DNA from: Stropharia rugosoannulata
Taxonomy: Eukaryota > Basidiomycota > Agaricomycetes > Agaricales > Strophariaceae
Assembly (NCBI GenBank): GCA_028532985.1
Contig: JANCIK010000001.1
Span: 992,001 to 1,056,000 of the forward strand
Length of the DNA stretch: 64,000 bases
Direction: 5' to 3'
Positions 11,901 to 24,149 of this stretch are shown in pieces. The translations under genes and the position numbers were made by a program. The notes below the pieces were generated by a model. That model did not search any database. It had not been told where the DNA came from and saw nothing but the letters and a program-made list of their open reading frames with translations. Every line of letters starts with the position of its first letter. The first letter of the stretch is position 1.

Positions 11901-13225
11901 AATTTTGTCGACTGCCCGTCTCGCAATGCCTACAGCAGCAGGCCCCACTCCCGCAGAGATGCTGATCGCCGTTTGTCGGAAAGATGAAGGACTAGTGGAT
12001 GAATGGGGCGCATGAGAAGATAGTGGTGATTGGTTGCGACCTTGCGAAACATCAGCAACGGGCGGTACAGAGAGATTTGTATTGCCTGTTGCTGCGGTCC
12101 ACGCCGCAAACCTACCACGAAGATTACTGGACGACGCAGAAGACTGCGGCTGGGAAGTGGATGGTGAGATCACGGGGGCACGAGGAGCAGGAGTGGGGTG
12201 AAAAGAAGGCAGACCCTCAGAGACCGAAAGGGATGGGAATTTCATATCATGCACTGGAGTGGGAAGACGCAGCGAAGAAGGGCTAGCAACATTCAGGGAG
12301 ACAGATCGGCGGTGCAATGAATGGGTAGATGCACTAGGGGAAGATACAGCGCCATGCGACGATACAGGTATGTCTTCATCCTCTTCTTCCGGCATTCCGA
12401 AATCGGCATCGTCTATTAGCGCACTCCGCCTCTTGTTGCTTGATTGCATAACGGTATGCGTCGATTGAAACGATTCGGCCCACGAAACTGGCCTCGACGA
12501 GCGCGATGTGACATGCATTGCCGGACGTATCGTATGATGGCTGTTTGTGGAGTCGCTTTTCCTCCAATTCTCTTTCTCCTCGCGCTTATCAGGGCTCGCT
12601 GGGCCCTCTTTCTCGCCGTCCGACGCCACCTTGTGCTGATCCATCATTGAGAGATAGGTAACGGCAGATGAGATTTCGCCGTCGGTGGTCATGACTGAGA
12701 CCCTGCTGCCGGCAGAAGGAGCCTCGGGCTCCACACGAGGTGGCGGTAACGAAACGTCCTTTTTCGGCGGCGCGGGAGGCATGCTCGGCGACGACGGTGG
12801 CACGGGTGAGCGGGCGAGACTCTGCGGGTAAGACTGTCATGAAACAATGAGTACAAATTTAGAGGCGATTAGGAGACGCCACGCACCGGCGACAGTGGCT
12901 TGACTGCATCATGTCTTGTCGTCTCTATGCGCGCCGGGGTTGAGTGTTGGACGTTGGAAAGGGGCGGAGGGGCGGGCTTTGGCGCGGCGTGCGTCGACAG
13001 TGAAGGCGACGACGCGCCGGCTTTGAGCTTGGCATCGTGGCCCTCCTTATTTTTGGCCGCGGCCACGAACAACTTCGACGAGTCCTCTGACGGCTTGCGG
13101 CGGCGGGCGAAGGCGCGCTTGAGGTTGATGCCGCTGGCCACAGTGGCGGTGATGCCTTTCGCCGTAGGCTGGGGGGTCGCGGATGGGGGCGCTGGGGGCT
13201 GCTGCTTGCTATGGCTGAGCCCCAT
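8926..13225 (-). CDS. Large RhoGAP-domain protein
   Basis: A GTPase-activating protein for Rho/Rac/Cdc42 switches. The RhoGAP domain is assembled over several exons: VGQVEERMLPAVVVRCAQHL, then EEGLFRVNGRPAHVSKLRSE with the arginine finger in GLFR. Next come ASVFKAYLRELPEPILTQKL, LIRETAKNSKETKMPLSNLL and VVFCPSLNMTPPLL. A long disordered region precedes it and about 600 Ser/Pro/Gln-rich residues follow, ending QKPKVKS. I chose the start at 13225 because it gives MGLSHSKQ, a good N-myristoylation signal (Gly2, Ser6, Lys7). The frame stays open upstream, so starts at 13447 (MDDTYPHP) or 13537 (MALRWQLF) are possible. The first intron is 12834-12886 (GTGCGT donor) and the reading continues LSPSYPQSLARS. 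Length is roughly 1,360 residues from 13225. Membrane attachment is inferred. Confidence 0.88.
9680..9700 (-). repeat. CAG/CTG trinucleotide run encoding poly-Gln
   Basis: A CTG run on the plus strand, read as CAG on the coding strand, encodes seven glutamines (EQQQQQQQRT) in the disordered C-terminal tail of the RhoGAP. Such runs commonly vary in length between strains. Confidence 0.85.
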
Positions 13226-15304
13226 CTGGAGATGGAAAGGGAGGGAGGACGAGCGAGAGCCCACGGTGGCGACCCGCTGGTGGTGGGAAGAGGGCGAAGA
13301 CAAATGGTGATCCGTGACGGTATTTGGCTGGGGGCATGGAGGCGCAGTGGGAGGATGAAACGAGGACAGGGGCGAGCCGGGAGGGCGTGCACCAGCCGTA
13401 TGCAGCGTGGCATGGGATGGGACAGGATGAGGGTACGTGTCGTCCATAAGGGCGTTGGGCAGATAATTAGAATGTAGATAATCTGCGCAGGGATGTGAGC
13501 TCGTTGTGGAAGAGAACAGCTGCCAGCGCAAGGCCATGAAACAGCACAGGTACGCTGAGCAAACGTGCCTGCATGCTGACGAGGAGAGGGACTTACTTAT
13601 GGGTAGTCTGTGCGGGCGGTCCTCATCGACGGTGGATCATCTGCGGGAGAAAGAGAGAGGTGTCGTCGCGGCGCATGCGCCAGTCTCCGTTTTCCTCTTT
13701 CGTCGGCCCCGCCCTGCCGCACTTGCCGTCCCAACTGATCATCATCACCCCGCCACTCCCCATCTCTCTGCCAGATCTTCTCAAGCCACAGTCCTGCTCC
13801 TTATCACTCTGCTGCCTAGCGGCGATCGTCCGCAGCAATCACCTTTCTACTTCTAGTCCACAGAATTATGCACAGCTTACGGTGGGGCTCAACCCCCGAC
13901 AAGTCACTCAGCGAACGGACACGCGGCCGCCAATGTCTATGTCCACATCATGATCACTTCTCGTGGTTGCAGCATGTACGATTGGCTACTATGGTCAGGC
14001 CTATCTACTTGATGGCTTTGGACGTACGGAACGCACCATTTATAAAACTGGGGTCCTTGTAACACTGATGTGACCGGCATTTCAACTCATTTGCTATTGA
14101 ACTTGAGGAATAAGAGACTGAAAGTTCAAAATGGGCTATGGTCTCTTTCGATGCCGCAGTTGCACTCAAATTGCGCCGACGCATTTACTACAACCATGTT
14201 TTAACTTTTGCGCCGCGCGTCCAAACTTGCAAGTGGATCTTACTGGGCTTCCTGCATCTTTGATGCTTGAAATAATTGTTTATTAGGTCTTTCTAGCGCT
14301 AGCTTCGTACTCACACAAATTCAGACTAACTTGTGGACAACGCGAGGCGCGTTTTCCCGTGAGCATTTGATTCAGTCACTCAGGATAACATATCTCGGTC
14401 ACCGTGTGAAACGCGCGCTCGTCACGCACGCTGCAAACGCGCCCGCCCACGCGCCCCGGCGCCGCCGAAGTGCGCAAGTGCACGCCTAGATCCTACGCAA
14501 ACCCACGGACAAGCGATCATTCTTGTTTTCTCGTGTCACTTCCTTTTACTCAAATCTACATACACCTTTTGGCAACCCATCAATTTATTGAAAAAAAATT
14601 CAACGGCTGAATGGGTTCAGAACTTAGCACGGTTGTAAACGTGATGGTTGGTATTTTATCTTCGTGTGTGAAGAAATAGTGCTAAATGGAACGGTGCCAC
14701 CATACAAAATGAATGACCCCATGCACCCCCAAAGAAGACCTCGCCAACCGTAAGCATACCACTGATCCCTTCCCAATGAATCTGTCCAACGGCTGGGAAT
14801 CGAAAAGGCGACGTGATCAACATACAACGTGCCACCTCCAATTGAAGACTAGATTCCCGTAGTACATAATTAGCTTATTACACTTCCGACATAATAATAA
14901 GAGCAGTCGTCGAGTTAGGGCACGGTATCACCGCTCTAATGAATGAACACAACGTGCCTGGTGTCCACCAGCAGACCCAGCAGACGCCCAAAAGACCGTT
15001 GCCTAATTTTACGATGAGCCAGTCTCAGTACGACACGATTACCTCTAATGCTTCTAGACTCCTCATTCACACTCGTAGATACACAATGCCCTGAGATCCC
15101 CTGCACATGTGTCCTGCTAAAGGAGCTACTCACAATGATACATCTTAGAATCGAAAGATCAAACCGACCAGGGCATAGTATGATGATGCAATCTTTTGAT
15201 ATTATTTACTTCAAAAATGCTCTATTTTTACAACGAAAGTCAACCGGGCAGCTCGACTTTCCATCCATCCCTTCGTTACGGGCGGACCCCTCGCTGCCGT
15301 TCAC
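13226..15304. other. RhoGAP upstream region and pectinase 1 downstream region
   Basis: 13226-13537 is open in the RhoGAP frame and is either leader or extra N-terminus. 13540-13860 is CT-rich on the plus strand with several GA-rich runs, as expected for a fungal promoter read from the other strand. 14380-14520 is GC-rich. No gene is recognised from 13540 to 15304. Confidence 0.4.
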
Positions 15305-17361
15305 CTACTGACTGAGGCCAGAGATCCCATTAAAATTCGTAATAGGGCCTACACATCCCATGAGCCACCGCAATTCCAGAAAACGCCCAAACTCACCTGC
15401 AGATCCTCCGGAAACCTTCAGGTTAGCAAAGTTCCAAGTTCCTATAGCAATACATATAAACCACATCCCCCCCGCGCATACAGCCGCCACTTACCAGTGC
15501 AAGAGCCCTTGCCGCAATTCACCGCAACCTGCTTGGCCCCGCTCGCGACGCTAATGGAAGTCTCGGGGGAGATGAAGTTGACGCCCTGGAGATTAGTAAG
15601 TCTGGAGCTCAGCTGCATTCACGCTGGAACGTTGTGTGCATGGTACGTACGGAGAGCATGACGCCGGTTCCTGGTGTACCTAGCGTGGATGGGTAGCTCT
15701 GAAGGCGTGCATGAGTCGTTGCTACCGAGATTAAGGGACTGACTGACCTGGTCGATGAGGACGCCGAACTGCGTGCAGCCCGTTGCGGTATTTCCCTAGT
15801 ACGGAATAGAAACATTTAATGCCCGACAGCATGAATAAGGACACTGCATCTCGTTGAAACATACGGAATATGTTATGTTGGACACGGTACTTCCAGTCGC
15901 CGTGGCCTTCGTCTTGATCCTGAGCGCTTGCATACTGTCCAAAAATAAGTCAGATATGAAATGCGGCCGAACGCGACATTATTACTTATTGGTGATCGTG
16001 TTTCCTGTAATTACCACCCCGGAGACAGTGACGTCCGAGCTGATGGATCCCTGCACACGCATAACACAACACAGGTGAGCAGTCAATTGGCAAGATATAT
16101 TTCGCCCCGATAACATACCACAGAGATACCGTGGCTGTTCGTGCAAGAGTTGCCACTAAACAAAATGTTTGTGCCTTTATTGATCGCAAGACAGTCATCC
16201 TGGATTAGGACTTCAGCACGGTTGCACGGGGAGGCGTAAGAGCCATGAAACCCATACTTGGTTGTGAACAGAACTAAGTAAATGAAATGTTAGAGTGTAA
16301 TGAAGCAGATGCAACAGAGGTTAAACGGACCTCTTCAGGATACTAACGTTATTCCCGGAAACGTCAAATCCGTCGGTATTAGCTCCCGCTGGCTTTCCAT
16401 TACTCTTTGAATTCGGACTGTCCCCCTCGGCTGCGTACGCAGTGTCAATACCCCAGTTTTGTTTCTCAGGCATGACACATACAGTTATCCACAGTTATTC
16501 CTGTCAGGGTCAATGCTGCCGAATTGGAGATGGCAAAGGCCCGACCAGGTGAGTTGACCACTTTGACATTCTGCATTTCAAGTTAGTAAGAATGGCAGAT
16601 CAGAAAAGGCTGAAGTGCAGCAATACCTCTATCGTCCCAGACCCGCCGATACTGCAAATATTAATGATCGTCGAAAGTATGTGTAATTAAAACCTACTTC
16701 ATCATAGGATCTGGTTTCTGCGTCCCGCCGTTGATGCCCTGCCCATCCTGCTCACAATTGGCACATATACTACCAAAACGAGCATACAACCACTCACCCA
16801 GTAAAACGGTCCTCCGCCGTCGAACTTGTGGCCCTGTCCATTGACTTTATCCAAGACGTCAAAAATACCGTCACGTACAACGACCACAAGCATTTACACG
16901 CACATGTTATTCCCGTGCCGCTGTATAAACATACTCAATAAATATAGCTTTGCAAAAGACGAGAGCATCGCTGACCTCATGGAGAACAGCGGGCCAGACC
17001 ACGACTTGTTTCCAAAGATGATATCTCCGGCTGTCGGACGGACACAAACGCAGAAATGAATACCATGAGTATGCATGGTTCCTGCACATATCGGATGAAG
17101 AAACAGTTACCCATGGTGACCGTAGTGCCGCTGGCAAGCTTCAGCGTCAGGCCTTCCCCGGCAGGCACAGTGAAACCGTTCAGAGTAATCGTAGTACATT
17201 GCACAGCGCTCGCGACATCTGCTCAGCAGGAATCAGTGACTGCGGCTCGGAGATTTGAGAATGCATGATAAACCGCTCAGTGAGTTAATAGTAGCAGAAC
17301 AGGCTGCCTTGGCCAGGGTGGCTGCACTCAAGCATAGAAGGCCTAGAGTAAGAGGGACCAT
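15305..17361 (-). CDS. GH28 polygalacturonase, copy 1
   Basis: A secreted pectinase that hydrolyses alpha-1,4 bonds between galacturonic acids in pectin. It starts at 17361 with a signal peptide (MVPLTLGLLCLSAATLAKAA). An intron joins SLSG to [20 protein letters not shown]. The right-handed beta-helix follows: [25 protein letters not shown], then NQ joined across an intron to DDCLAINKG. These supply the catalytic Asp residues. The His site reads CTNSHGISV, with Ser where copies 2 and 3 have Gly, and the substrate-binding R-I-K is present in QALRIKT. The end is [14 protein letters not shown]. At least ten short introns interrupt it. It is closest to copy 2. The Gly-to-Ser change next to His could affect activity, but no frame-breaking lesion is seen. 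Confidence 0.9.
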
Positions 17362-17402
17362 ATCTGTATGTTAATGTATTTTATCTTCCTTTAGTGACAC
17401 GA

Positions 17403-17410
17403 ATTTATAG
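17403..17410 (-). promoter_or_regulatory. TATA-like box of pectinase 1
   Basis: The minus strand reads CTATAAAT about 45 bases before the start codon at 17361, the same spacing as the TATA box of pectinase 2. Confidence 0.5.
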
Positions 17411-18673
17411 TCCTTGGCCAGGTAGGCAGGCTGGAGGCATTAAGAGCCTCGACAACTATGGCAATTATTCACGGATCTCAAAGAATATTGCAGAGAGAAT
17501 TCTCTCATGATGCCATAGAAATATCATAGGTGAGAAGTTGATCTTCATTGGAAAAATGCGTAGAAAAAGTGCTTATGCCTCGGAGCCCTATAGTGCCAGC
17601 GAGAGGGCCGGTCCAGCCTCGGGACATAGATGAACCAAGGCTTGAAGGAGCACGAGCACATCGTGCGAGGACTGGACATGTGAGGACTTGTACAGGCAAC
17701 GCCTTGCTCCACCGATTTCTGCATACGAACGACCGCCTGCAGACACACTACACCCGGGTGACTTGCTAAAGTTGTGTCGTATCCCGGTAGCAGACCATAC
17801 CATATGTAGGTTGTATGTCTGTTGATCCCGTGAAGAAACGGCCGAGAAGAGCACCGTCTATTTTTTTCGCCTGAACTTTGAAACCTGGATAAAGCCGAGC
17901 ATCGACATCAGCCCTGCGTCATTCATTTTCACAAGGAAGTATGAGAGTTCTGCTGGTCATCGGACAAGTCCAAGCTCATTTAGCGGGCCGCTTGAATTGA
18001 ATTGGAGAAAGATGTCCCTCATCCACCAGCCATAGTGAACAAAGTAAAGCATGTGCTTTGAAAGGTCAAGATACAGGTTATCAGGAAAGCCTAGAGTAGT
18101 GTGCGCTCGCTCGCCATGATTTCAAGAGAGGTTTGCAACCGAATTAGGGCAGAGGGAAGTCTATAGATTATCCCAGACCATGTATTTGCCGCAGTAGCCA
18201 AGTATTGAGTGCGTGCTGCTGAATTGAGCGTCTTCGTACGAGTTCCCTGGACGAGACATGCGGGAGGCAAGACGGCCCGCTGGTGACTGGTGTCATAGTA
18301 AAATGTATTGCGAGGCACCTTCTTGCCAGCTAACTTTATGTCCATGACGAGCACACAGCATTTTGTGGGACAATAGGAGCAAAGTTAACTTTGGAATCAG
18401 CGGCAGCCTGAGAAGAGAGAAAGAGAAAAGAGCGAAGAAACGCCACGCCTTCGGGCGCCTGTCAAATGTTCACACTCCCACACTTAATTCCCGGATCAAC
18501 CCGATAAAATGGCTTCTAATACTTCTAATGTTACATCTCTGATGTATTCCGTAATTGTGGCCTTTGCGTGCATGCATATATACCGAGGATGAGCCAAAAA
18601 CCTGGCAAGTAAATACATCGTTCATGCGCAATTGAAAAAACTTAACGTCCATCAGAAAATATCGATATCCATC
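17411..18673. other. Intergenic between pectinase 1 and the GH63 gene
   Basis: It should contain the upstream control region of pectinase 1. No coding exon or repeat is seen. Confidence 0.4.
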
Positions 18674-21600
18674 TCACAACGCATCCGGGGAAATATCTCC
18701 GAGCGTATTTGCATCCCAGTTCTCAAAGCCGCTTACGGCGCTGAAGGCGCTTACGGATCTGGCGTCGTCCCCGAATTCAGACCGTGAATCGATGGTGTCC
18801 TAGCATGGCAAAAAAAGTGAGCAGAGAGAACTGCAAGATAAGAAAGAACGGTATGACAAACGTACATCAAAGTAGTGGCGCAGAACACTCCTTGGAGCTG
18901 GATTGAAAGGAAGACAACATTTGATCAGCTTGAAATCCGCAGTCTGGAATGTTTCACTTACTTCGTGGGGTCTTCGGTAGGCGGCAAGTAACACCCGTCT
19001 GCAAAATGTGATAGGCAACTAAACCTGACCAGCCGGTCTGATGGGATGCCCCAAGTCCTCGACCATTATCTGCATGGAAGAACTACGAAAACGCGATAAG
19101 TCCCATCGGTTAAATATGCACCTTTTGACAACTCACCTCGTAAAACCAAACATAGTCGCGGAAATGGGGATCGTAATCAAGCTTGTTGTTCCCGCCATTA
19201 GTGGCTCTTCTTCCTTCGGCATCGCGACCAAAGATGTGAATAATTCGATGCTGAATCTCCTCTGCTACTGAAACCAGATTCATGTAATCTCCACTGCCAG
19301 TTGGGCACTCGACCTACGTAAGCGGTTTAGTAACGATATCATCATTTCGCTTCTGTTTCAAATTCCATACCTGAAGGTCATCCCCGTAGTATTGATAGAA
19401 TCTTTGCAAACTTTCAATGAGCAAGAAGTTGGTCGCCAGCCCTGCGGAGGAAAGTGGCATTAGTACACGCAGTTCCGCTTCTCCGCTAGTTGGTCAAGCA
19501 CTACTTACAAATAGGTCCTCGCCAGTTGGAATTACCTCCAAACATACCAGATTTCGAGTCACCCGGCCAATAACCAACCTCATATCGCTGACCATTTACA
19601 TCCATGCCCCATGGATGATGTTCATGCAGTTTTGATAGCCTATGAGTGAAGGTAATTGAGTCTGAAACGCCTAGTATAAGCAGAAGCAAACTTACGATCG
19701 GATGCCATGCTCGCTTAAAAATTCATTCTCGTCCAGCATCTTCTCCAAGATTTTGACAAGTCGCTCTTTGCTAGCTAGAGCTAGTAGCCTTCTCTGTTCC
19801 TTACCACCGACTGAATAGAGGCTGTGAGCATATATTTTAGAAGTCACATACGTTACGCACCTTTCATATTAGCCATGTTTCTCGCGGATACTGCAGGTCG
19901 GTTATCAATAAACCATTCCATTCTCTTCTTGAAGCCAGGGAAACGGTTCAGCACAGCCGGCTCTAAAACCAGAGTTCCATAAAGGGGTATCAGTCCCACC
20001 AGACTGTGGATGGGCAGCTGGACAGAATGTCCAGGTCCAAATGAAATCGCGTCGTAATACATTCCGTCGTTCTCATTCCAGAGAGATTGTTCTTGGTCAC
20101 CTTCTTGGTAGGTCATCGCATCGGCGATAAAGATGAAATGCTAATCAGGTTATGTTTTTCTCAGTCACTGCGCACCAAGTCATTTACCGTAAACGCACCT
20201 CGAAGAACTTAGACGCGATGTCCTCATATACAGGATTGTGTTTTGCCAACTCCAAGGCGATGCTCAACCTAATTAACAATATTAGCTCCCGCAAAATAGT
20301 AATAAAGGAAATCTTCACATATTCAGGCAATAGAAAGCCATCCATGCCGTCCCATCAGCCTGACGCAGCGTTCCTCCAGTTGGAAGAGGTTCTGAACGAT
20401 TAAAGGCGCCAATGTTGTCCAGCCCTAGGAAACCTCCTTCGAAGACGTTTAATCCACCTTGATCCTTCCGGTTTACCCACCTATCGTGTTCTCAAAGTAA
20501 GAAAACCCAGCATAAAAGAGGATACTATGAAATTTTCTTTACCAAGTGAAATTGAGGAGAAGCTTCTGGAAAACGCGCTCCAGGAAAGGTAGATCCTCAC
20601 GACCATGAAGCTTCCTCTCGATCTTGAAGATGCGGAAAGTTGCCCTGAATAGACCAGTTAACTCTTGAGCAATTCAAAATATAGATAAATTGTTATATAC
20701 CAGGCGTGAACGGGAGGATTTACGTCACTGAAATTCCACTCATAGGCCGGAATCTGACCATCTGGCTTCATGTACCATTCCCGTGTCAGCAGATCCAGCT
20801 GCTTCTTGGCAAACGCAGGGTCAACTACGGCAAGTGGGATACAATGGAAAGCCGTGTCCCAAGCGGCGAAGAATGGGTATTCCCATCTTTATACAGTCAG
20901 TATATGCACCTGCCAGGATAAGTTATCATTGGACGCACTTGTCGGGCATAGACAAGATATCTTCAATATGCATATGCTTCCATTCCTAATACCAGAGTAA
21001 ACACCCATACCAGCGTAGTTGCAATGCCCGACATACCCTATTACGAATGAACTTGCGATTTGGAGGGGGAGGGGGTTGGGCAGGATCGCCTTCTAGCCAT
21101 TCTTTCTGAATGAAGCGGTAGTATTGCTTGGTCCAAAGCATTCCCGCAAATGCTTGACGCATGATTTGCTTTAGATCATCGGAAATTGGACCAAATACGA
21201 AGGAGCTGTAGAATTCATCTGCCTCTTGACGGCGTTCCTCAACAGCATCGTCGAATACTAGTTCGTCTTCCAAGCTGACGTCTTTGCCAAGTCTAGATGG
21301 CGTAAGCTTCAGGCGTACGACAGAGCATCCTCCATGACCGGGGACATCTCTGAAGATGTAATGCGCTCCAGCCTTAGTCCCTTTCTGTTCCGGATTAACA
21401 AAAGATGGTCCGACAGGGAAGGGTGTGCAGGGTCCCTCCTCCGGAAGATCTGGTTTTTCGCTTCCGTATAGAGACGCCGTCCTTGAGCGAATTTTCGTGG
21501 AGAAAAATCCTTCTGGTTGAGACTCTGAGTTAGGGGGGCGATGAGATGGAATGATGTGATCGTGGAAAGCATCTTTCACGTAGGGGGTCTCATTCGTACC

Positions 21601-22842
21601 ACCATAAAGACGACTGAAGTTAGTGTTATTCTCCGTGAACAGGAGATCTGGCTGAATAGCGTCAACTTCCGGATCGACTTCAAAATCGTTTGTAGGACCA
21701 ACGGCTGGTGGCGAAGGAAGGCAATAGAGATATGTCTTCCCAAGAGATGGATGGCGGACAGTGACGCATCTAATGTTATCGTTTCCTCGAATAGAGCCAG
21801 TCAAAGAAGGCATGGGAGGCTTTTCAATAGGCCACGACCATGTATTGGGGAACCAGAGCTGGGGGATAATATGAAGAGTTGCGGGATCAGGTCCCCGGTT
21901 ATACGCTGTAATTCTTATATAGACGTTTTCAGGGTTTTGTTCGTCTTTCGCATACTAATAAATTATGAGTTTGGTTTATAAAAAAGATGGCGGCTACGCA
22001 CTTCAACAAAGACATCCCAGTAACGATCTTCATCAAATGCATCTGTATCCAAAATCTCATACTCAGCTACATCGCGTCCACGACGCTGGTTCTCGGAGAC
22101 GAGCTCTTCGTAAGGGTATCTTCGTTGAGGATACTTATACAAAAACTTCATGTAAGAATGGGTCGGAGTTGAGTCTAGATAGTAGTATAGCTCTTTGCAG
22201 TCCTCTCCGTGGTTTCCTTGATGTCCAGTGACTCCAAAAAGACGCTCTTTGAGAATAGGGTCTTCGCCATTCCATAAAGATAAGCCAAAGCACAAACGCT
22301 GATGATTGTCGGAAATTCCTGCGATACCATCCTCGCCCCATCGGTACGCTCGTGACCTCGCGTGTTCATGGGGGAAATGACTCCATGCATCGCCATCGGC
22401 GGAGTAATCTTCACGAACGGTAGCCTAACAAACACGGTCAGTCCTAGATGGCACCTGATAACAAGGTACTGACCCATTGCCTGTCGCTCAAATAGGGACC
22501 CCAGCGCTTCCAATGATTTTCGCGTTGGTTGTCTTGCTCAAGGCGATACCTCTCCGCTCCCTTATAATCGCTTCCAAGTTTAGTAGCTAAACGTTCGCGA
22601 AACGGTTGGATTGGCGGAGTAGTGGCATCGGCTTCGCTGCGATCCGGCTTCGGCGATTCATTGCTCTTTCTCGGAGGCTGGGTGGGAGTTGTCTGCGTTT
22701 TGGGGATGCTGATTGACAAAGGGGGCTCATTGCGGTCTTGCGATATCGATGGTGTACGTTGCTGTTCGTTATCTGAGAGGTTGGGCGTAGAGTTTCCTTT
22801 GCCAAAGATCTTTTCCTGGACTGTTCGTGCGGCGTTCGCCAT
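18674..22842 (-). CDS. GH63-like glucosidase (six-hairpin family)
   Basis: A large alpha-glycosidase resembling the bacterial-type GH63 group (YgjK or mannosylglycerate hydrolase-like) rather than the ER processing glucosidase. It starts at 22842 ([19 protein letters not shown]) with no signal peptide or membrane anchor, which suggests a cytosolic enzyme. Landmarks in order: [50 protein letters not shown] and [20 protein letters not shown]. Then come [20 protein letters not shown] (the Asp in WDTAFH is the likely general acid), [33 protein letters not shown] and [16 protein letters not shown], and finally [20 protein letters not shown]. Splicing after the catalytic module adds a short tail (LRHYFD joined to [15 protein letters not shown]) ending LGDISPDAL; without that splice it would stop at 18954. 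Many short introns; about 1,000 residues. Substrate not determinable. Confidence 0.85.
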
Positions 22843-23218
22843 TGAGTCTGTGTGAGGCTAGTTCCGATCCAAAATACTTAAGCCGTCTGAGTATCTGGAA
22901 AGTCGCAGAGTTAAGAGGGGTACGAGCTCAGCGCAGGCGTTGATGATGCGCGTGACGTCACCCCCTATTCTCCACTAGGTGTCATTGACGGCATCACCGT
23001 ATGAATGCTCGGCAAAATGAACGAACTTACGTTATTTCTTCATTTGAACCTCATCTACATACACCCATACTCTACAGTCGTCCATATTTTCACCGTTGCT
23101 TTTCATGAAAGGGCCGCCGTTCCGTCGCCTCAGACCGTACTGAAAGATTACGGATATTTGGGCATGTGTAACAAATTATTTCGACGTTAGTATTTGAATG
23201 TGTCGTATCGTTGGCATT
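22843..23218. other. Upstream of the GH63 gene, edge of the helicase remnant
   Basis: The promoter of the minus-strand GH63 gene should lie here. No coding exon is seen. The helicase homology begins at about 23225 without its N-terminal ATPase motifs, so the left edge of that remnant falls in or near this stretch. Confidence 0.4.
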
Positions 23219-23927
23219 AGTCCATATTTGAAGTCATTCGTCCCTTGATCACGCCACGTCACGCCGTTCGAGAGAAATGGAACAAAATGTCTGTTCGACG
23301 ACACTGTAAACGGTCAAACCAGATTCTGTACAAAGCGCCTGCTAAAGACACGATTGGGAAGTCAAACACCAAGGTTCCCCTTAAAGCACGTGTCAGGCTC
23401 GCGCAATCAACAGACAAACAGACATGCGACTTATCTGATATGATAGAACTCGCGATAGGTATGAGGGTGATGATAACACACAACATATCAACAGAAGCAG
23501 ACATAGCGAACGGAACACAAGGGACAATCGGAGACATCGTACTCGATTTTCGTGAACCGCCGATATCGATTGAAAATGGAGAAGCTCAACCGAAATTTCC
23601 TCCGGCAATGGTACTATTTAATTGCTATTTAAACCAAACAAAGGCACAGACGTGAAATTCGAAGGCATTGCGGCCGGACTAGTTCCCATCACTCCTGCAA
23701 CAGCTAAATTTATTAACCACAAATAAGAAATATGGCAAACCCGAAAGATTTTCAATCACACGACAACAACTTAACTTCAACTTACGGCAGCTTACGCTCT
23801 CACGGATTATAAAAGTCAAGGCCAAACTCTAGGAACAATAATCGTGGACATCAGCAAATCATTTCCTTTAACACCTTTTCAGGTGTACGTTGCGTTATCA
23901 AGGAGCAGAGGGAGGCAAAATATACGC

Positions 23928-23940
23928 CACTGCTGGCGCC
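23928..23940 (+). repeat. Left terminal inverted repeat of the MITE
   Basis: CACTGCTGGCGCC, preceded directly by the target-site copy CGC at 23925-23927. Confidence 0.9.
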
Positions 23941-24136
23941 TACCCATGTTTCATGGCTAAAAATGTGCCGGCAAATATGTCATGTTTTCAAATCGACATG
24001 TATGGCTCACAAAAAGGTTACAAAAGTCGTCGGGGTTCCCTTAAATGGCAAGGCCGATGCATTTATGCCCGCCAAAACGATGCCACCAAAAACATGACAT
24101 ATCTGTAAGCATCTTTTTGGTCACCAAACACAGGTC

Positions 24137-24149
24137 GGCGCCAGCAGTG
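24137..24149 (-). repeat. Right terminal inverted repeat of the MITE
   Basis: GGCGCCAGCAGTG, the exact reverse complement of the left end, followed by the target-site copy CGC at 24150-24152. Confidence 0.9.

Larger units (their letters stand above)
23928..24149. mobile_element. 222-bp CACTG-ended MITE inserted in the helicase remnant
   Basis: Perfect 13-bp terminal inverted repeats (CACTGCTGGCGCC at 23928-23940; its reverse complement at 24137-24149) are flanked by a 3-bp direct repeat CGC (23925-23927 and 24150-24152). Leaving out the element and one CGC joins the helicase in frame across QNIR-LLREF, which shows the exact insertion point. A second perfect 14-bp inverted pair (ATATGTCATGTTTT at 23975-23988, its complement at 24089-24102) lies inside. 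CACT ends with a 3-bp target duplication are the hallmark of the CACTA/EnSpm (CMC) superfamily. It has no coding capacity, so a transposase elsewhere in the genome would be needed. Confidence 0.88.

Noticed and set aside
23245..23655. An intact small helicase gene
   Set aside because: It lacks the ATPase motifs and the homology continues through frameshifts and stops, so it is a pseudogene fragment.
23928..24149. Reading the helicase insertion as an intron
   Set aside because: It starts CACTG and ends CAGTG with inverted repeats and a target duplication, and lacks GT...AG ends; transposon insertion explains it fully.
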